Source of the DNA: an uncultured Faecalibacterium sp.
GTDB taxonomy: Bacteria; Bacillota; Clostridia; Oscillospirales; Ruminococcaceae
Assembly: GCA_934548045.1 (NCBI GenBank)
Contig: CAKTEM010000008.1
Coordinates: forward strand, 1-64,000
Reading direction: 5' to 3'
Length of the DNA stretch: 64,000 nucleotides
Shown here: positions 32,875-42,497 of the stretch, piece by piece
How the letters are laid out: every line of letters begins with the position of its first letter
Position numbering within the stretch: the first letter of the stretch is position 1
Made by a program: the position numbers and the translations under genes
The notes under the pieces: generated by a model
Database searches by the model: none
The model's input: only the letters and a program-made list of their open reading frames with translations
Told to the model about the DNA's origin: nothing

Positions 32875-32903
32875 AGTATAACACATTGTGACAGCTTCTT
32901 CAA
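32875..32903 (-). promoter_or_regulatory. promoter of the candidate small RNA
   Basis: -35 TTGAAG (32903-32898), 17-base spacer, -10 TATACT (32880-32875) on the minus strand. A TGTGA-N6-TCACA dyad is centred about 80 bases upstream of the expected start point. Confidence 0.65.
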
Positions 32904-32941
32904 GGGGTTCTTTTTTAACAAAGCCTTAAGTTTGTAAAAAA

Positions 32942-32957
32942 TGTGAAAAAAGTCACA
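32942..32957. promoter_or_regulatory. second CRP/FNR-like dyad TGTGA-N6-TCACA
   Basis: TGTGA AAAAAG TCACA, perfect arms, upstream of the small RNA promoter and downstream of tRNA-Asn. Confidence 0.5.
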
Positions 32958-32978
32958 AAACGGTTACAGCCCAAAAAC

Positions 32979-33010
32979 GAAAAAGAGCGACAAGCCAAAT
33001 GGCTCGCCGC
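32979..33010 (-). terminator. terminator of tRNA-Asn
   Basis: On the minus strand GCGGCGAGCCATTTGGCTTGTCGC forms a hairpin with a TCTTTTTC tail, just after the tRNA. Confidence 0.7.
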
Positions 33011-33014
33011 TTAA

Positions 33015-33091
33015 TGGCGCCTCTTGCCTGACTCGAACAGGCGACACCCTGATTAACAGTCAGGTGCTCTAACCGACTGAGCTAAAGAGGC
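33015..33091 (-). tRNA. tRNA-Asn (anticodon GTT)
   Basis: Cloverleaf on the minus strand: acceptor GCCTCTT/AAGAGGC, D arm GCTC...GAGC, anticodon stem CCTGA/TCAGG with loop CTGTTAA (GTT), T arm GCCTG TTCGAGT CAGGC, discriminator G and encoded CCA. Confidence 0.97.
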
Positions 33092-33207
33092 ATATCATTC
33101 TTGACTTTGCAGCGGCAAACAGTTGCTGCGAAATGTATTATACCTCGCTCGACTCGCTTTTGCAAGTGTTTTTTGAAAAAAGTTGGGAAATAGTTTTCTC
33201 CGCTATG

Positions 33208-33318
33208 CAAAGGCTCGCCCTCTCCGTCATTGCTGGCGCAATGCCACCTTGTCCTCCCTCTGTCGCTTTGCGACATCTCCCTCCGGCCGGAGGGAGTCTG
33301 TCAAGGGGGAGAGGCTTT
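33208..33318 (-). repeat. palindromic intergenic repeat, copy 6 (long form)
   Basis: gccctctccgtcattgctgg...gcaatgccac, then ctccctccggccggaggga and a closing gggggagaggc. Closely related to the first module of copy 3 at 18460-18551. It fills most of the gap between tRNA-Asn and spoIIGA. Confidence 0.75.
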
Positions 33319-33390
33319 AATATCATTTTCAGCAATTTTTTCTTTATAAATGATTTATCCTATTAGAAAGGGGGCGATACCATCAAAACG

Positions 33391-34221
33391 GTGATTTACC
33401 TTGATCTCCTTCTCCTTGTCAATTTTGCGCTGGCGGTGCTGTTTTTGCTGGCGGCCGGGCTGCTGACGGGGTATTGCTGCTCCGGTCTGCGGCTGATCTT
33501 GGGCGCAGGCGTTGCGGCGGCTTCATCGGTGTCGCTCCTCTGGCCGGAGATGCCGTGGCCGCTGGCGTTCCTCTATAAAGTATCCACGGGTGTACTGTCG
33601 GTCGCTGCGGCGTATGGCTGGCCGGGCGTCCGGGGGTTCGGGCAGCTGCTGGTCTGGTTCTGGCTGATGAACCTTCTTCTGACTGGCGCGGCCCTTCTGC
33701 CGGGTGCGGAGGGGAACAACTTCAGCACCTATCTGCCCCTTTCGCCCGGGTTGCTGCTATCCTCTGCGGCAGGAATCTATCTGATATTACAATTCGTATT
33801 GCATTTTTTCGGGAAAACCACGCCCCAGTGCCTGCCGGGAGAGTTAATTTTAGAAATGAACGAGACAAAACCCATCCCGGTGAAGGCTCTGTATGATACC
33901 GGATTTTCGGTGCAGGAGCCGCTTTCCGGCCGGGAAGTCGTGCTGGTGCGATATCCGGCGGTAGAAATAGAACTTCCTTCTACACTTTGTACTTACTTGA
34001 AAGAGCAGCTTTCGGGCGGTGCAGGTCTGCCGCCGCCGGAACTGGATGTGCGGTTCGTGCCGTGCAATACGGTGGCAGGCCATTGTGTTCTGCCTGCGGT
34101 TCCGGCACGGGAACTCCGTATCCACCGGACAGGGAAAACACAAGTCCGGAAACAATTGTATGCGGCTTTTTGTGATACGCCGCCTCCGCCGGGAGGCTGG
34201 ACGCTTTTGATGGGAGGGTGA
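33391..34221 (+). CDS. spoIIGA: SpoIIGA sigma-E processing protease
   Basis: A roughly 276-residue membrane aspartic protease that matures pro-sigma-E in the mother cell during sporulation. The N-terminal half has five hydrophobic segments. The C-terminal half has the active-site motif ALYDTGFSVQEP (DTG near residue 169). The GTG at 33391 is taken as start, but the AAAGGGGGC ribosome site is about 16 bases upstream; the true start could be a few codons earlier at a rare codon. It stands 6 bases before sigE, the classical arrangement. Confidence 0.85.
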   Translation: MIYLDLLLLVNFALAVLFLLAAGLLTGYCCSGLRLILGAGVAAASSVSLLWPEMPWPLAFLYKVSTGVLSVAAAYGWPGVRGFGQLLVWFWLMNLLLTGAALLPGAEGNNFSTYLPLSPGLLLSSAAGIYLILQFVLHFFGKTTPQCLPGELILEMNETKPIPVKALYDTGFSVQEPLSGREVVLVRYPAVEIELPSTLCTYLKEQLSGGAGLPPPELDVRFVPCNTVAGHCVLPAVPARELRIHRTGKTQVRKQLYAAFCDTPPPPGGWTLLMGG

Positions 34222-34227
34222 CGTTTC

Positions 34228-34932
34228 ATGTTTGAATGGCTTTGCGGTCAGCTGCGGCGGCTCTGGTTTCGGCTGACGTGGACCGGCGGCGTCCACTATG
34301 TGTCGGGCGGTTCCAGCCTGCCGCCACCGCTGACGCCGGACGAGGAAAAAGACCTTCTCGCCCGGATGATGGCAGGCGACCCGACCGCCCGGGATGAGCT
34401 GATCACCCATAACCTACGGCTGGTGGTCTACCTCGCGAAAAAATATGAAAACAGCGGTGTGCCGTCCGAAGATATGATATCCATTGGTACTATCGGGCTG
34501 ATAAAGGCGGTGAACACCTTCACGCCGGAGCGGAATATCAAGCTTGCGACCTACGCCAGCCGCTGCATCGGAAATGAAATTTTGATGTACTTACGAAAAA
34601 GTTCCAATCGCCGACAGGAGGCCAGCATTGACGAGCCGCTGAACATTGACGGCGACGGCAACGAACTGCTTTTGTCGGACGTTCTCAGCAGCGATGAGAA
34701 TCAGGTAGGGCAGAAGCTGGAACAGGACGCTGAGCGTGCGACATTGCGGCAGTCGGTCGCCCTGCTCTCGCCCCGGGAACGGCAAATTATGGAACTGCGC
34801 TTCGGCCTTGTGGACGGGGTGGAGCATACCCAGAAGGAGGCCGCCGACGCCATCGGTATCAGTCAGAGCTATATCTCCCGGCTTGAAAAACGAATCATCA
34901 AAGAGCTGAGGAAACGGTTGGAGGAAAACTAA
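34228..34932 (+). CDS. sigE: sporulation sigma factor sigma-E (pro-form)
   Basis: A 234-residue sigma-70 family factor directing early mother-cell genes. The first 30 residues ([18 protein letters not shown]) are the amphipathic pro-sequence removed by SpoIIGA, encoded just upstream. Region 2 follows ([39 protein letters not shown]), and region 4 has [15 protein letters not shown] and the helix-turn-helix [19 protein letters not shown]. All expected regions are present and the frame is intact. Confidence 0.93.
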   Translation: MFEWLCGQLRRLWFRLTWTGGVHYVSGGSSLPPPLTPDEEKDLLARMMAGDPTARDELITHNLRLVVYLAKKYENSGVPSEDMISIGTIGLIKAVNTFTPERNIKLATYASRCIGNEILMYLRKSSNRRQEASIDEPLNIDGDGNELLLSDVLSSDENQVGQKLEQDAERATLRQSVALLSPRERQIMELRFGLVDGVEHTQKEAADAIGISQSYISRLEKRIIKELRKRLEEN

Positions 34933-34985
34933 AGTAAACAGCAAGGCCATCGCTCTCGCGTTCTACGCTTAGAGTAAACCGACAT

Positions 34986-35042
34986 GCCAAGGCCTCTCCC
35001 TCTGGGAGAGGTGGCATTGCGTAAGCAATGACGGAGAGGGTA
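34986..35042 (+). repeat. palindromic intergenic repeat, copy 7
   Basis: gccaaggcctctccctctgg ... gagaggtggcattgcgtaag ... caatgacggagaggg. It lies between sigE and sigG. attgcgtaagcaat is a small extra palindrome. Confidence 0.78.
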
Positions 35043-35116
35043 TACTTTCCATGAATCCGCCGCCCTTCCATGACCCATACTTTCGGTGAAGTCCAAACGA
35101 AACCGGAGGTTCGGGG

Positions 35117-35887
35117 ATGTACAACAAGGTGGAACTGTGCGGAGTGAATACAGCGGAACTGCCTGTCCTGACCGAGCAGGAAAAGCGAGAGCTTCTGAAA
35201 AGGGCGCAGGCAGGCGATAAAAATGCACGGCAGAGCATGATCGAGGGCAACCTGCGGCTTGTCCTCAGCGTGGTACAGCGGTTCGCGCAGAGGGGCGAAA
35301 ACCTCGACGACCTGTTTCAGGTGGGGTGTATCGGGCTGATAAAGGCCATCGACAACTTTGACCCCTCGCAGGAGGTGCGGTTTTCGACCTACGGCGTGCC
35401 GATGATCATCGGAGAGATACGCCGCTTTCTCCGGGATAACAACACGCTCCGGGTCAGCCGCTCCCTGCGCGATACAGCTTACCGTGCCATGCAGTCACGG
35501 GAACAGCTCGAAAAGCAGCTGGGCCGGGAGCCGACCGTGGACGAGATCGCCGAAAAGACCGGCCTGTCGCGCCGGGAGGTGTCCACGGCACTGGAATCGG
35601 TGGTGGAGCCGCTCAGTCTCGAAGAACCCATCTACACCGACGGCGGCGACGCGATGTATGTCATCGACCAGGTGCGCGACCCGGACGGCGAGGACAGCTG
35701 GATCAGCGGACTGGAATTCCGGCAGACCGTTTCGGAGCTGACCCCACGGGAGAAGAAGATCATGGAACTGCGCTACCTGAAAGGGAAGACCCAGATGGAA
35801 GTCGCTAAGGAGATCGGCATCAGTCAGGCACAGGTCAGCCGACTGGAAAAGGCCGCACTGGGGCAGTTCCACAACCACAGGCAATAA
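35117..35887 (+). CDS. sigG: sporulation sigma factor sigma-G
   Basis: A 256-residue forespore sigma factor. The N-terminal signature MYNKVELCGVNTAELPVL is specific to sigma-G. Region 2 has NFDPSQEVRFSTYGVPMII, region 3 has QLGREPTVDEIAEKTGLS, and region 4 has LTPREKKIMELRYLKGKTQM and VAKEIGISQAQVSRLEK. GGAGG precedes the start. It follows sigE across a short repeat, giving the classical spoIIGA-sigE-sigG order. Confidence 0.92.
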   Translation: MYNKVELCGVNTAELPVLTEQEKRELLKRAQAGDKNARQSMIEGNLRLVLSVVQRFAQRGENLDDLFQVGCIGLIKAIDNFDPSQEVRFSTYGVPMIIGEIRRFLRDNNTLRVSRSLRDTAYRAMQSREQLEKQLGREPTVDEIAEKTGLSRREVSTALESVVEPLSLEEPIYTDGGDAMYVIDQVRDPDGEDSWISGLEFRQTVSELTPREKKIMELRYLKGKTQMEVAKEIGISQAQVSRLEKAALGQFHNHRQ

Positions 35888-35890
35888 AGA

Positions 35891-35932
35891 AAGCGGTTCG
35901 TCCTCTCCGTAAAGAAAACGAACCGCCTTTTG
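35891..35932. terminator. terminator between sigG and spoIIID
   Basis: GCGGTTCGT (35893-35901) pairs with ACGAACCGC (35918-35926), followed by CTTTT. The genes on either side are convergent. Confidence 0.7.
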
Positions 35933-35938
35933 CCGGTG

Positions 35939-36202
35939 CTAGACGGCAGAAGCCGACCGCCGGTGGTACTTTTCCCGGGTGGCCGCGCCGCCGCGCAGGT
36001 GCCGCTCGGCCTTGTTCCGGGCTAAAATGGCTTTCACCTGTAAGAACAATCCCGGGCTGACCGTCCGAAGCCGGGTCGAGACGTCTTTGTGGACGGTGGA
36101 TTTGCTGCACCCGAACGCTTTGGCTGCGGCTCGTACCGTTGCGCCATGTTCTACAATGTATTCGCCCAGCAGCACCGCACGCCGCTCCGGATCACCTTTC
36201 AT
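35939..36202 (-). CDS. spoIIID: sporulation regulator SpoIIID
   Basis: An 87-residue DNA-binding protein that modulates the mother-cell programme after sigma-E. The helix-turn-helix ATVRAAAKAFGCSKSTVHKD (residues about 22-41) is diagnostic; the C-terminal RHLRGGAATREKYHRR matches the family end. The start at 36202 has GGGAGGA upstream, and the longer in-frame extension is not supported. Its presence beside spoIIGA-sigE-sigG strengthens the sporulation assignment. Confidence 0.9.
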   Translation of the reverse strand: MKGDPERRAVLLGEYIVEHGATVRAAAKAFGCSKSTVHKDVSTRLRTVSPGLFLQVKAILARNKAERHLRGGAATREKYHRRSASAV

Positions 36203-36269
36203 CGCTGATTCCTCCCACCCACCATAAAATGACCTACTAAAAAATATGCGGCGGCGGTACAGGTTATGC

Positions 36270-36297
36270 TTGACATTTTGTCCGGGTCGGCTATACT
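36270..36297 (+). promoter_or_regulatory. promoter of the TPP riboswitch-thiT transcript
   Basis: -35 TTGACA (36270-36275), 16-base spacer, -10 TATACT (36292-36297). Confidence 0.75.
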
Positions 36298-36301
36298 GAA
36301 A

Positions 36302-36417
36302 AGCGGACATAAAAACAGGGGTGCCGAAAGGCTGAGATTTGCGCAAGCAAAGTACCCTCGAACCTGATCCGGGTAATGCCGGCGTAGGTAGTTTGCGAAA
36401 AACGTCCGCTCTTTTTT
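36302..36417 (+). terminator. terminator-like stem enclosing the TPP aptamer
   Basis: AGCGGAC (36302-36308) can pair with GTCCGCT (36404-36410), followed at once by CTTTTTT. The whole aptamer lies in the loop, so ligand-stabilised folding would bring the two strands together. Confidence 0.5.
36312..36400 (+). promoter_or_regulatory. TPP riboswitch (THI element)
   Basis: The aptamer shows the conserved GGGGTGCC (36318-36325), GGCTGAGA (36330-36337), ACCCTCGAACCTGATCCGGG (36353-36372) and TAATGCCGGCGTAGG (36373-36388). It senses thiamine pyrophosphate. It precedes the thiamine transporter gene and two terminator-like hairpins. Confidence 0.96.
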
Positions 36418-36430
36418 CACAAACGACCCG

Positions 36431-36467
36431 TGCGCCTGCTGGTTTTCAGTGGGCGCATTTTTGTTTT
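36431..36467 (+). terminator. second terminator in the thiT leader
   Basis: TGCGCCTGCTGG TTTT CAGTGGGCGCA followed by TTTTTGTTTTT. Probable expression platform of the riboswitch. Confidence 0.75.
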
Positions 36468-36499
36468 TGTGTACTATTATAATGAGAAGAGGAATCCTC

Positions 36500-37075
36500 A
36501 TGTCGAAAACCTATTCCAAGACCCGTATCCTGGTCGAGTGCGCGTTGATGATCGCCATCGGTACGGTGCTGTCCAACATCAAAATTTTCAGTATGCCCAA
36601 CGGCGGCAGTGTCACCCTGCTGAGCATGCTGCCGTTCGTGCTGGTGTCCTTCCGCCACGGCGTCAAGTGGGGTCTGTTCACCGGTTTTGTCAACGGCTGC
36701 CTGCAGATGATCATGGGCTTCTATCCCCCTCCGGCTTCCACTGTGCTGTACTTTGCCGGTGAGGTCCTGCTGGACTACATTCTGGCTTTCATGGCTCTGG
36801 GTCTGGCGGAGTTCTTTGCACGCCCTTTCAAGAACCGGATGGTCGGCGTTGCGGTCGGTACGTTTGTGGCCGGCTTCCTACGCTTTATGTGCAGCTTCCT
36901 GTCCGGCGTCCTCGTCTGGGGCAACCTGAGCGATGGCCTGCCTGCATGGACTTACAGCCTGGTCTATAACGCAAGCTACATGCTGCCCGAGACCCTCATC
37001 ACGGTCGTGGGCGCAGTCCTGCTCATCCGGGTCGCTCCGCAGATCTTCGACCGCCAGCGTGCCGCATCTCACTAA
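36500..37075 (+). CDS. thiT: ThiT-type thiamine ECF transporter S component
   Basis: A 191-residue integral membrane substrate-binding subunit with six hydrophobic segments. The N-terminal helix (ILVECALMIAIGTVLSNIKI) and the later YNASYMLPETLITVVGAVLL are typical of ThiT. Control by an upstream TPP riboswitch makes thiamine the expected substrate. It would use the shared ECF energy-coupling module encoded elsewhere. The start at 36500 has AGAGGA upstream; the reading frame open further upstream runs through the terminator. Confidence 0.92.
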   Translation: MSKTYSKTRILVECALMIAIGTVLSNIKIFSMPNGGSVTLLSMLPFVLVSFRHGVKWGLFTGFVNGCLQMIMGFYPPPASTVLYFAGEVLLDYILAFMALGLAEFFARPFKNRMVGVAVGTFVAGFLRFMCSFLSGVLVWGNLSDGLPAWTYSLVYNASYMLPETLITVVGAVLLIRVAPQIFDRQRAASH

Positions 37076-37113
37076 AGAGAAGATTGCCCTTATAAAATAA
37101 GGATATAAAAGGA

Positions 37114-37152
37114 ATCTCCGCCGGGAGCGAAAATGCCCGGCGGAGATTTTTT
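37114..37152 (+). terminator. intrinsic terminator of thiT
   Basis: ATCTCCGCCGGG / CCCGGCGGAGAT stem followed by TTTTTT. Confidence 0.92.
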
Positions 37153-37173
37153 GCGCTTTTTTGCAATTTGTCA

Positions 37174-37202
37174 TTGACAAGCGGAGAGCCAGCTGATATA
37201 AT
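37174..37202 (+). promoter_or_regulatory. consensus promoter of tRNA-Ala
   Basis: -35 TTGACA (37174-37179), 17-base spacer, -10 TATAAT (37197-37202): a perfect match at both hexamers. Confidence 0.9.
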
Positions 37203-37230
37203 AACTTCTGTCGCAAGACGTTGTGAATAT

Positions 37231-37306
37231 GGGGGTTTAGCTCAGCTGGGAGAGCACCTGCTTTGCAAGCAGGGGGTCAAGGGTTCGATTCCCTTAATCT
37301 CCACCA
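37231..37306 (+). tRNA. tRNA-Ala (anticodon TGC)
   Basis: Acceptor GGGGGTT/AATCTCC (two G-U pairs), D arm GCTC...GAGC, anticodon stem CCTGC/GCAGG with loop TTTGCAA (TGC), T arm AAGGG TTCGATT CCCTT, discriminator A and encoded CCA. Confidence 0.97.
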
Positions 37307-37357
37307 AATCAGCACTGTGTTTCGTTGGAAACATGGTGCTTTTTGTTTTGCTGGGGG

Positions 37358-38461
37358 TCAGGTGACATCGTTGGTGTTCAGGTCATAGAGGAAGACGTCG
37401 TTCCAGTTCCGCCGCAGGACGAACTGAGCAGTCTTTTCGGTGTCGTTATAAATCAGCGACCACTGGGTGTTGCTGGTCACGTCTTCCGGATTCGGCAGCT
37501 GTGCGGATGCCTGCAACGCCTGCCACGCGATATCGTTTGTGATGGAACCGGCGTTGTTGTTCAGAACCTGCTCGATGCTGTCATAGCGTTCCTTGCCGTG
37601 ACCGTAAATGCCGTTGCGCTGGTTGGGCTGAACGCGGTCGATGTACAAACCGTAGAAGTTTGTGATGGCCCGGATCGGCGTGTCCACCAGCGGACGGGTG
37701 GAATCGTTGCAGTCGTATTCGATAACACGGCCGTCGCCGGAAGCATCAGTGATGTAGAAGTGATAATCCCGGCCGCTGGTCGCGAACATGTCATAGCTGC
37801 GCAGAAGGTCAACGGCTTCCTGCGTGGTCGCCGCACGATCCAGCACCAGACGGATCGCCAGCGTCGTGAAGATTTTGTCCTTGCCGGTCTCCTGTTTGGT
37901 CGGCTCGCTGTCCAGCGTCAGCACGGCGATGGAGACGCCCTTTTCGTTCATGCCATCCAGACAGACAAAGGGTGCGGCTAAGGTCGCAATGGCTTTTTTC
38001 GTGCTTTTGTCCGGCTGGTTGGCGGCCAGATTGTTCAGTGCAGTGAAGGCAACCGATTTGTAACCGTTTTTCGGGGCGCAGTACACCAGCATGGCAGAGG
38101 TGTCCTGCTTGAAATCATAGTTGCGGCCCATCAAAGTACAGCCGTCTGTGTCGGAAACGCTGAACGCACTGCATCCGAAGTTGGGCGCGGTCATGTGGAT
38201 GGGCAGAAGCGGCATGGCTTCCTTTAAAATGGAATCCAGCATTGCCTGATTGTCCGAGACGCCGTAGCGGATCAGATTCTCAAGGTCGTAGTTGTAGGAA
38301 ACGTCCATCCGGTAGAGGTTATACCCATCCTCATAATCGGAAAGCTTCCGGATGCTGCGTATCGTCTTGATACGGGAAGAGTAGAAGATGCCGAACCCGG
38401 CCACCACGGCCAACAGTACCAGCAAGAGCGCAAGCAGAACTTTTCCAACAGTCTTTTTCAT
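37358..38461 (-). CDS. membrane-anchored linear amide hydrolase (choloylglycine hydrolase/penicillin acylase type)
   Basis: A 367-residue Ntn-hydrolase-like enzyme that cleaves linear C-N amide bonds, as in bile salt hydrolases and penicillin V acylases. An N-terminal membrane segment spans about residues 8-27. The probable nucleophile is Cys97 in NFGCSAFSV, followed by GRNYDF near 112, MNEKGVSIAVL near 171, and the conserved Asn/Arg region toward the C-terminus. Classical family members start their mature chain at the Cys, so a 96-residue pro-region would need removal. Substrate uncertain: bile salts, N-acyl amino acids or acyl-homoserine lactone-like molecules. Confidence 0.72.
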   Translation of the reverse strand: MKKTVGKVLLALLLVLLAVVAGFGIFYSSRIKTIRSIRKLSDYEDGYNLYRMDVSYNYDLENLIRYGVSDNQAMLDSILKEAMPLLPIHMTAPNFGCSAFSVSDTDGCTLMGRNYDFKQDTSAMLVYCAPKNGYKSVAFTALNNLAANQPDKSTKKAIATLAAPFVCLDGMNEKGVSIAVLTLDSEPTKQETGKDKIFTTLAIRLVLDRAATTQEAVDLLRSYDMFATSGRDYHFYITDASGDGRVIEYDCNDSTRPLVDTPIRAITNFYGLYIDRVQPNQRNGIYGHGKERYDSIEQVLNNNAGSITNDIAWQALQASAQLPNPEDVTSNTQWSLIYNDTEKTAQFVLRRNWNDVFLYDLNTNDVT

Positions 38462-38530
38462 TGTAGTCGCCTCCTTTATGGCTGTATCCTATTCGGAACA
38501 TTTCATTTTAGTTCCGGTTTCTGTGATTCC

Positions 38531-38559
38531 AGTATAAGGAAAAAGAGCGGCCCCGACAA
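38531..38559 (-). promoter_or_regulatory. promoter of the amide hydrolase gene
   Basis: -35 TTGTCG (38559-38554), 17-base spacer, -10 TATACT (38536-38531) on the minus strand. A GGAAC...GTTCC inverted repeat lies just downstream (about 38495-38516). Confidence 0.55.
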
Positions 38560-38650
38560 GAGAACTTGCGTGAATGGTCGGGAAATCTGCGCGAATCGCA
38601 GGAAAGAAAGCGGTTTTTGCCTGAATTGTCGAATTCTTCTAAAAATCTTC

Positions 38651-38678
38651 TTGCTTTTGAACGAAAATTTGATATACT
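38651..38678 (+). promoter_or_regulatory. promoter of the pyrimidine phosphorylase gene
   Basis: -35 TTGCTT (38651-38656), 16-base spacer, -10 TATACT (38673-38678). A TATAAT at 38684 offers an alternative -10. Confidence 0.5.
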
Positions 38679-38719
38679 TGGAATATAATGTCATACTATT
38701 TCGATTGGAGTGTGTACAA

Positions 38720-40039
38720 ATGCGCATTTATGATCTGATCGCGAAAAAACGCGATGGCGGCACCCACAGCCGGGAAGAGCTGGAGGCCATCGTCAACGGT
38801 TTCGTCAGCGGCGAGGTGGCCGATTACCAGATGGCCGCATGGATGATGGCCGTCTATCTCCGGGGCATGACCGACGAGGAAACGGCCGAGCTGACCGACG
38901 TGATGGCCCACAGCGGCGTCATGGTCGACCTGTCGCCCATCCCCGGCATCAAGGTCGATAAGCACTCGACCGGCGGCGTCGGCGATAAAACTACGCTGGT
39001 CATCGCGCCCATCGTGGCGGCCTGCGGCGTAAAAATTGCAAAGATGAGCGGCCGCGGTCTGGGTCATACCGGCGGCACCATCGACAAGATGGAGAGCGTG
39101 CCCGGCACCAAGACCGCTCTCTCTCAGGAAGAGTTCTTTGCACAGGTCAATAAAATCGGTCTGTCGGTCATCGGCCAGAGCGAGGGCATCGCAGTCGCCG
39201 ATAAAAAGATGTACGCTCTGCGTGACGTCACCGCAACGGTCAGCTGTATTCCGCTAATCGCGTCCAGCATCATGTCCAAGAAGCTGGCCTCCGGTTCGGA
39301 CGCCATCCTGCTGGACGTCACCACCGGCACGGGCGCGTTCATGAAGACGGTCGACCAGAGCATCGAGCTGGCAAAGCTGATGGTCTCCATCGGCACCCAC
39401 CACGGACGCCGTGTCGCCGCGATGATCACCGATATGGATACGCCGCTGGGCCACAACATCGGCAACAGCCTCGAGGTCATGGAGAGCATGGACGTCCTGA
39501 AGGGCAAAGGCCCGGCCGACCTGACCGAGGTCTGTCTCCAGCTGGCGACCAACATGCTGGTTCTGGCCGACAAGGGTACCCCTGCCGAGTGCCGAGCAAT
39601 GGCCGAGGCCGTCATTGCGGACGGCTCCGCTTACCAGAAGTGCAAGGAGATGTTCGCCGCACAGGGTGGTGATGTCCGTGTGCTGGACGACTACGACCTG
39701 TTCGAGAAGCCTGCCGCAAGCTATGAGCTGCTGGCCGAACAGGACGGCTACATCGTTCAGAACGACGCAGAGAAGATCGGCAGCGCAAGCGTTCTGCTGG
39801 GCGCAGGCCGTCAGAAAAAGGGCGATCCGCTGGACTTTGCGGCCGGCATCACCCTGCACAAAAAGCGCGGCGATTACGTCCATAAGGGCGAGAGCCTTGC
39901 TACCTTCTACGGCGCAGCCGATAAGTTCGCCGCAGCCGCCGAGGAATACCGCAGCGGTCTCGTCTATGGCTCCGAAAAGCCCGAGGAGGCTCCCCTCGTC
40001 TATGCCCTTGTTACCAAAGATGGCGTAGAGCGGTATTAA
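38720..40039 (+). CDS. pdp: pyrimidine-nucleoside phosphorylase
   Basis: A 439-residue enzyme cleaving thymidine, deoxyuridine and uridine to base and (deoxy)ribose-1-phosphate. Diagnostic: VDKHSTGGVGDKTTL (phosphate site, near residue 80), KMSGRGLGHTGGTIDKMES (near 107), and the C-terminal pyrimidine phosphorylase domain. It complements the deoD-cdd pair at 3521-4718. The start at 38720 follows GGAG by 9-10 bases. An RpiR-type regulator gene begins 4 bases after its stop. Confidence 0.93.
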   Translation: MRIYDLIAKKRDGGTHSREELEAIVNGFVSGEVADYQMAAWMMAVYLRGMTDEETAELTDVMAHSGVMVDLSPIPGIKVDKHSTGGVGDKTTLVIAPIVAACGVKIAKMSGRGLGHTGGTIDKMESVPGTKTALSQEEFFAQVNKIGLSVIGQSEGIAVADKKMYALRDVTATVSCIPLIASSIMSKKLASGSDAILLDVTTGTGAFMKTVDQSIELAKLMVSIGTHHGRRVAAMITDMDTPLGHNIGNSLEVMESMDVLKGKGPADLTEVCLQLATNMLVLADKGTPAECRAMAEAVIADGSAYQKCKEMFAAQGGDVRVLDDYDLFEKPAASYELLAEQDGYIVQNDAEKIGSASVLLGAGRQKKGDPLDFAAGITLHKKRGDYVHKGESLATFYGAADKFAAAAEEYRSGLVYGSEKPEEAPLVYALVTKDGVERY

Positions 40040-40043
40040 AAAT

Positions 40044-42477
<2,434 letters not shown>

Positions 42478-42497
42478 GATGGAAAGGGAGAAAAATC

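Noticed and set aside
18436..35042. CRISPR array
   Set aside because: The repeats are palindromic, far apart, few in number and in both orientations, with no regular spacers and no cas genes.
35939..36346. 48-residue N-terminal extension of SpoIIID
   Set aside because: It would run over the riboswitch promoter; the family-typical start at 36202 has a GGGAGGA ribosome site.
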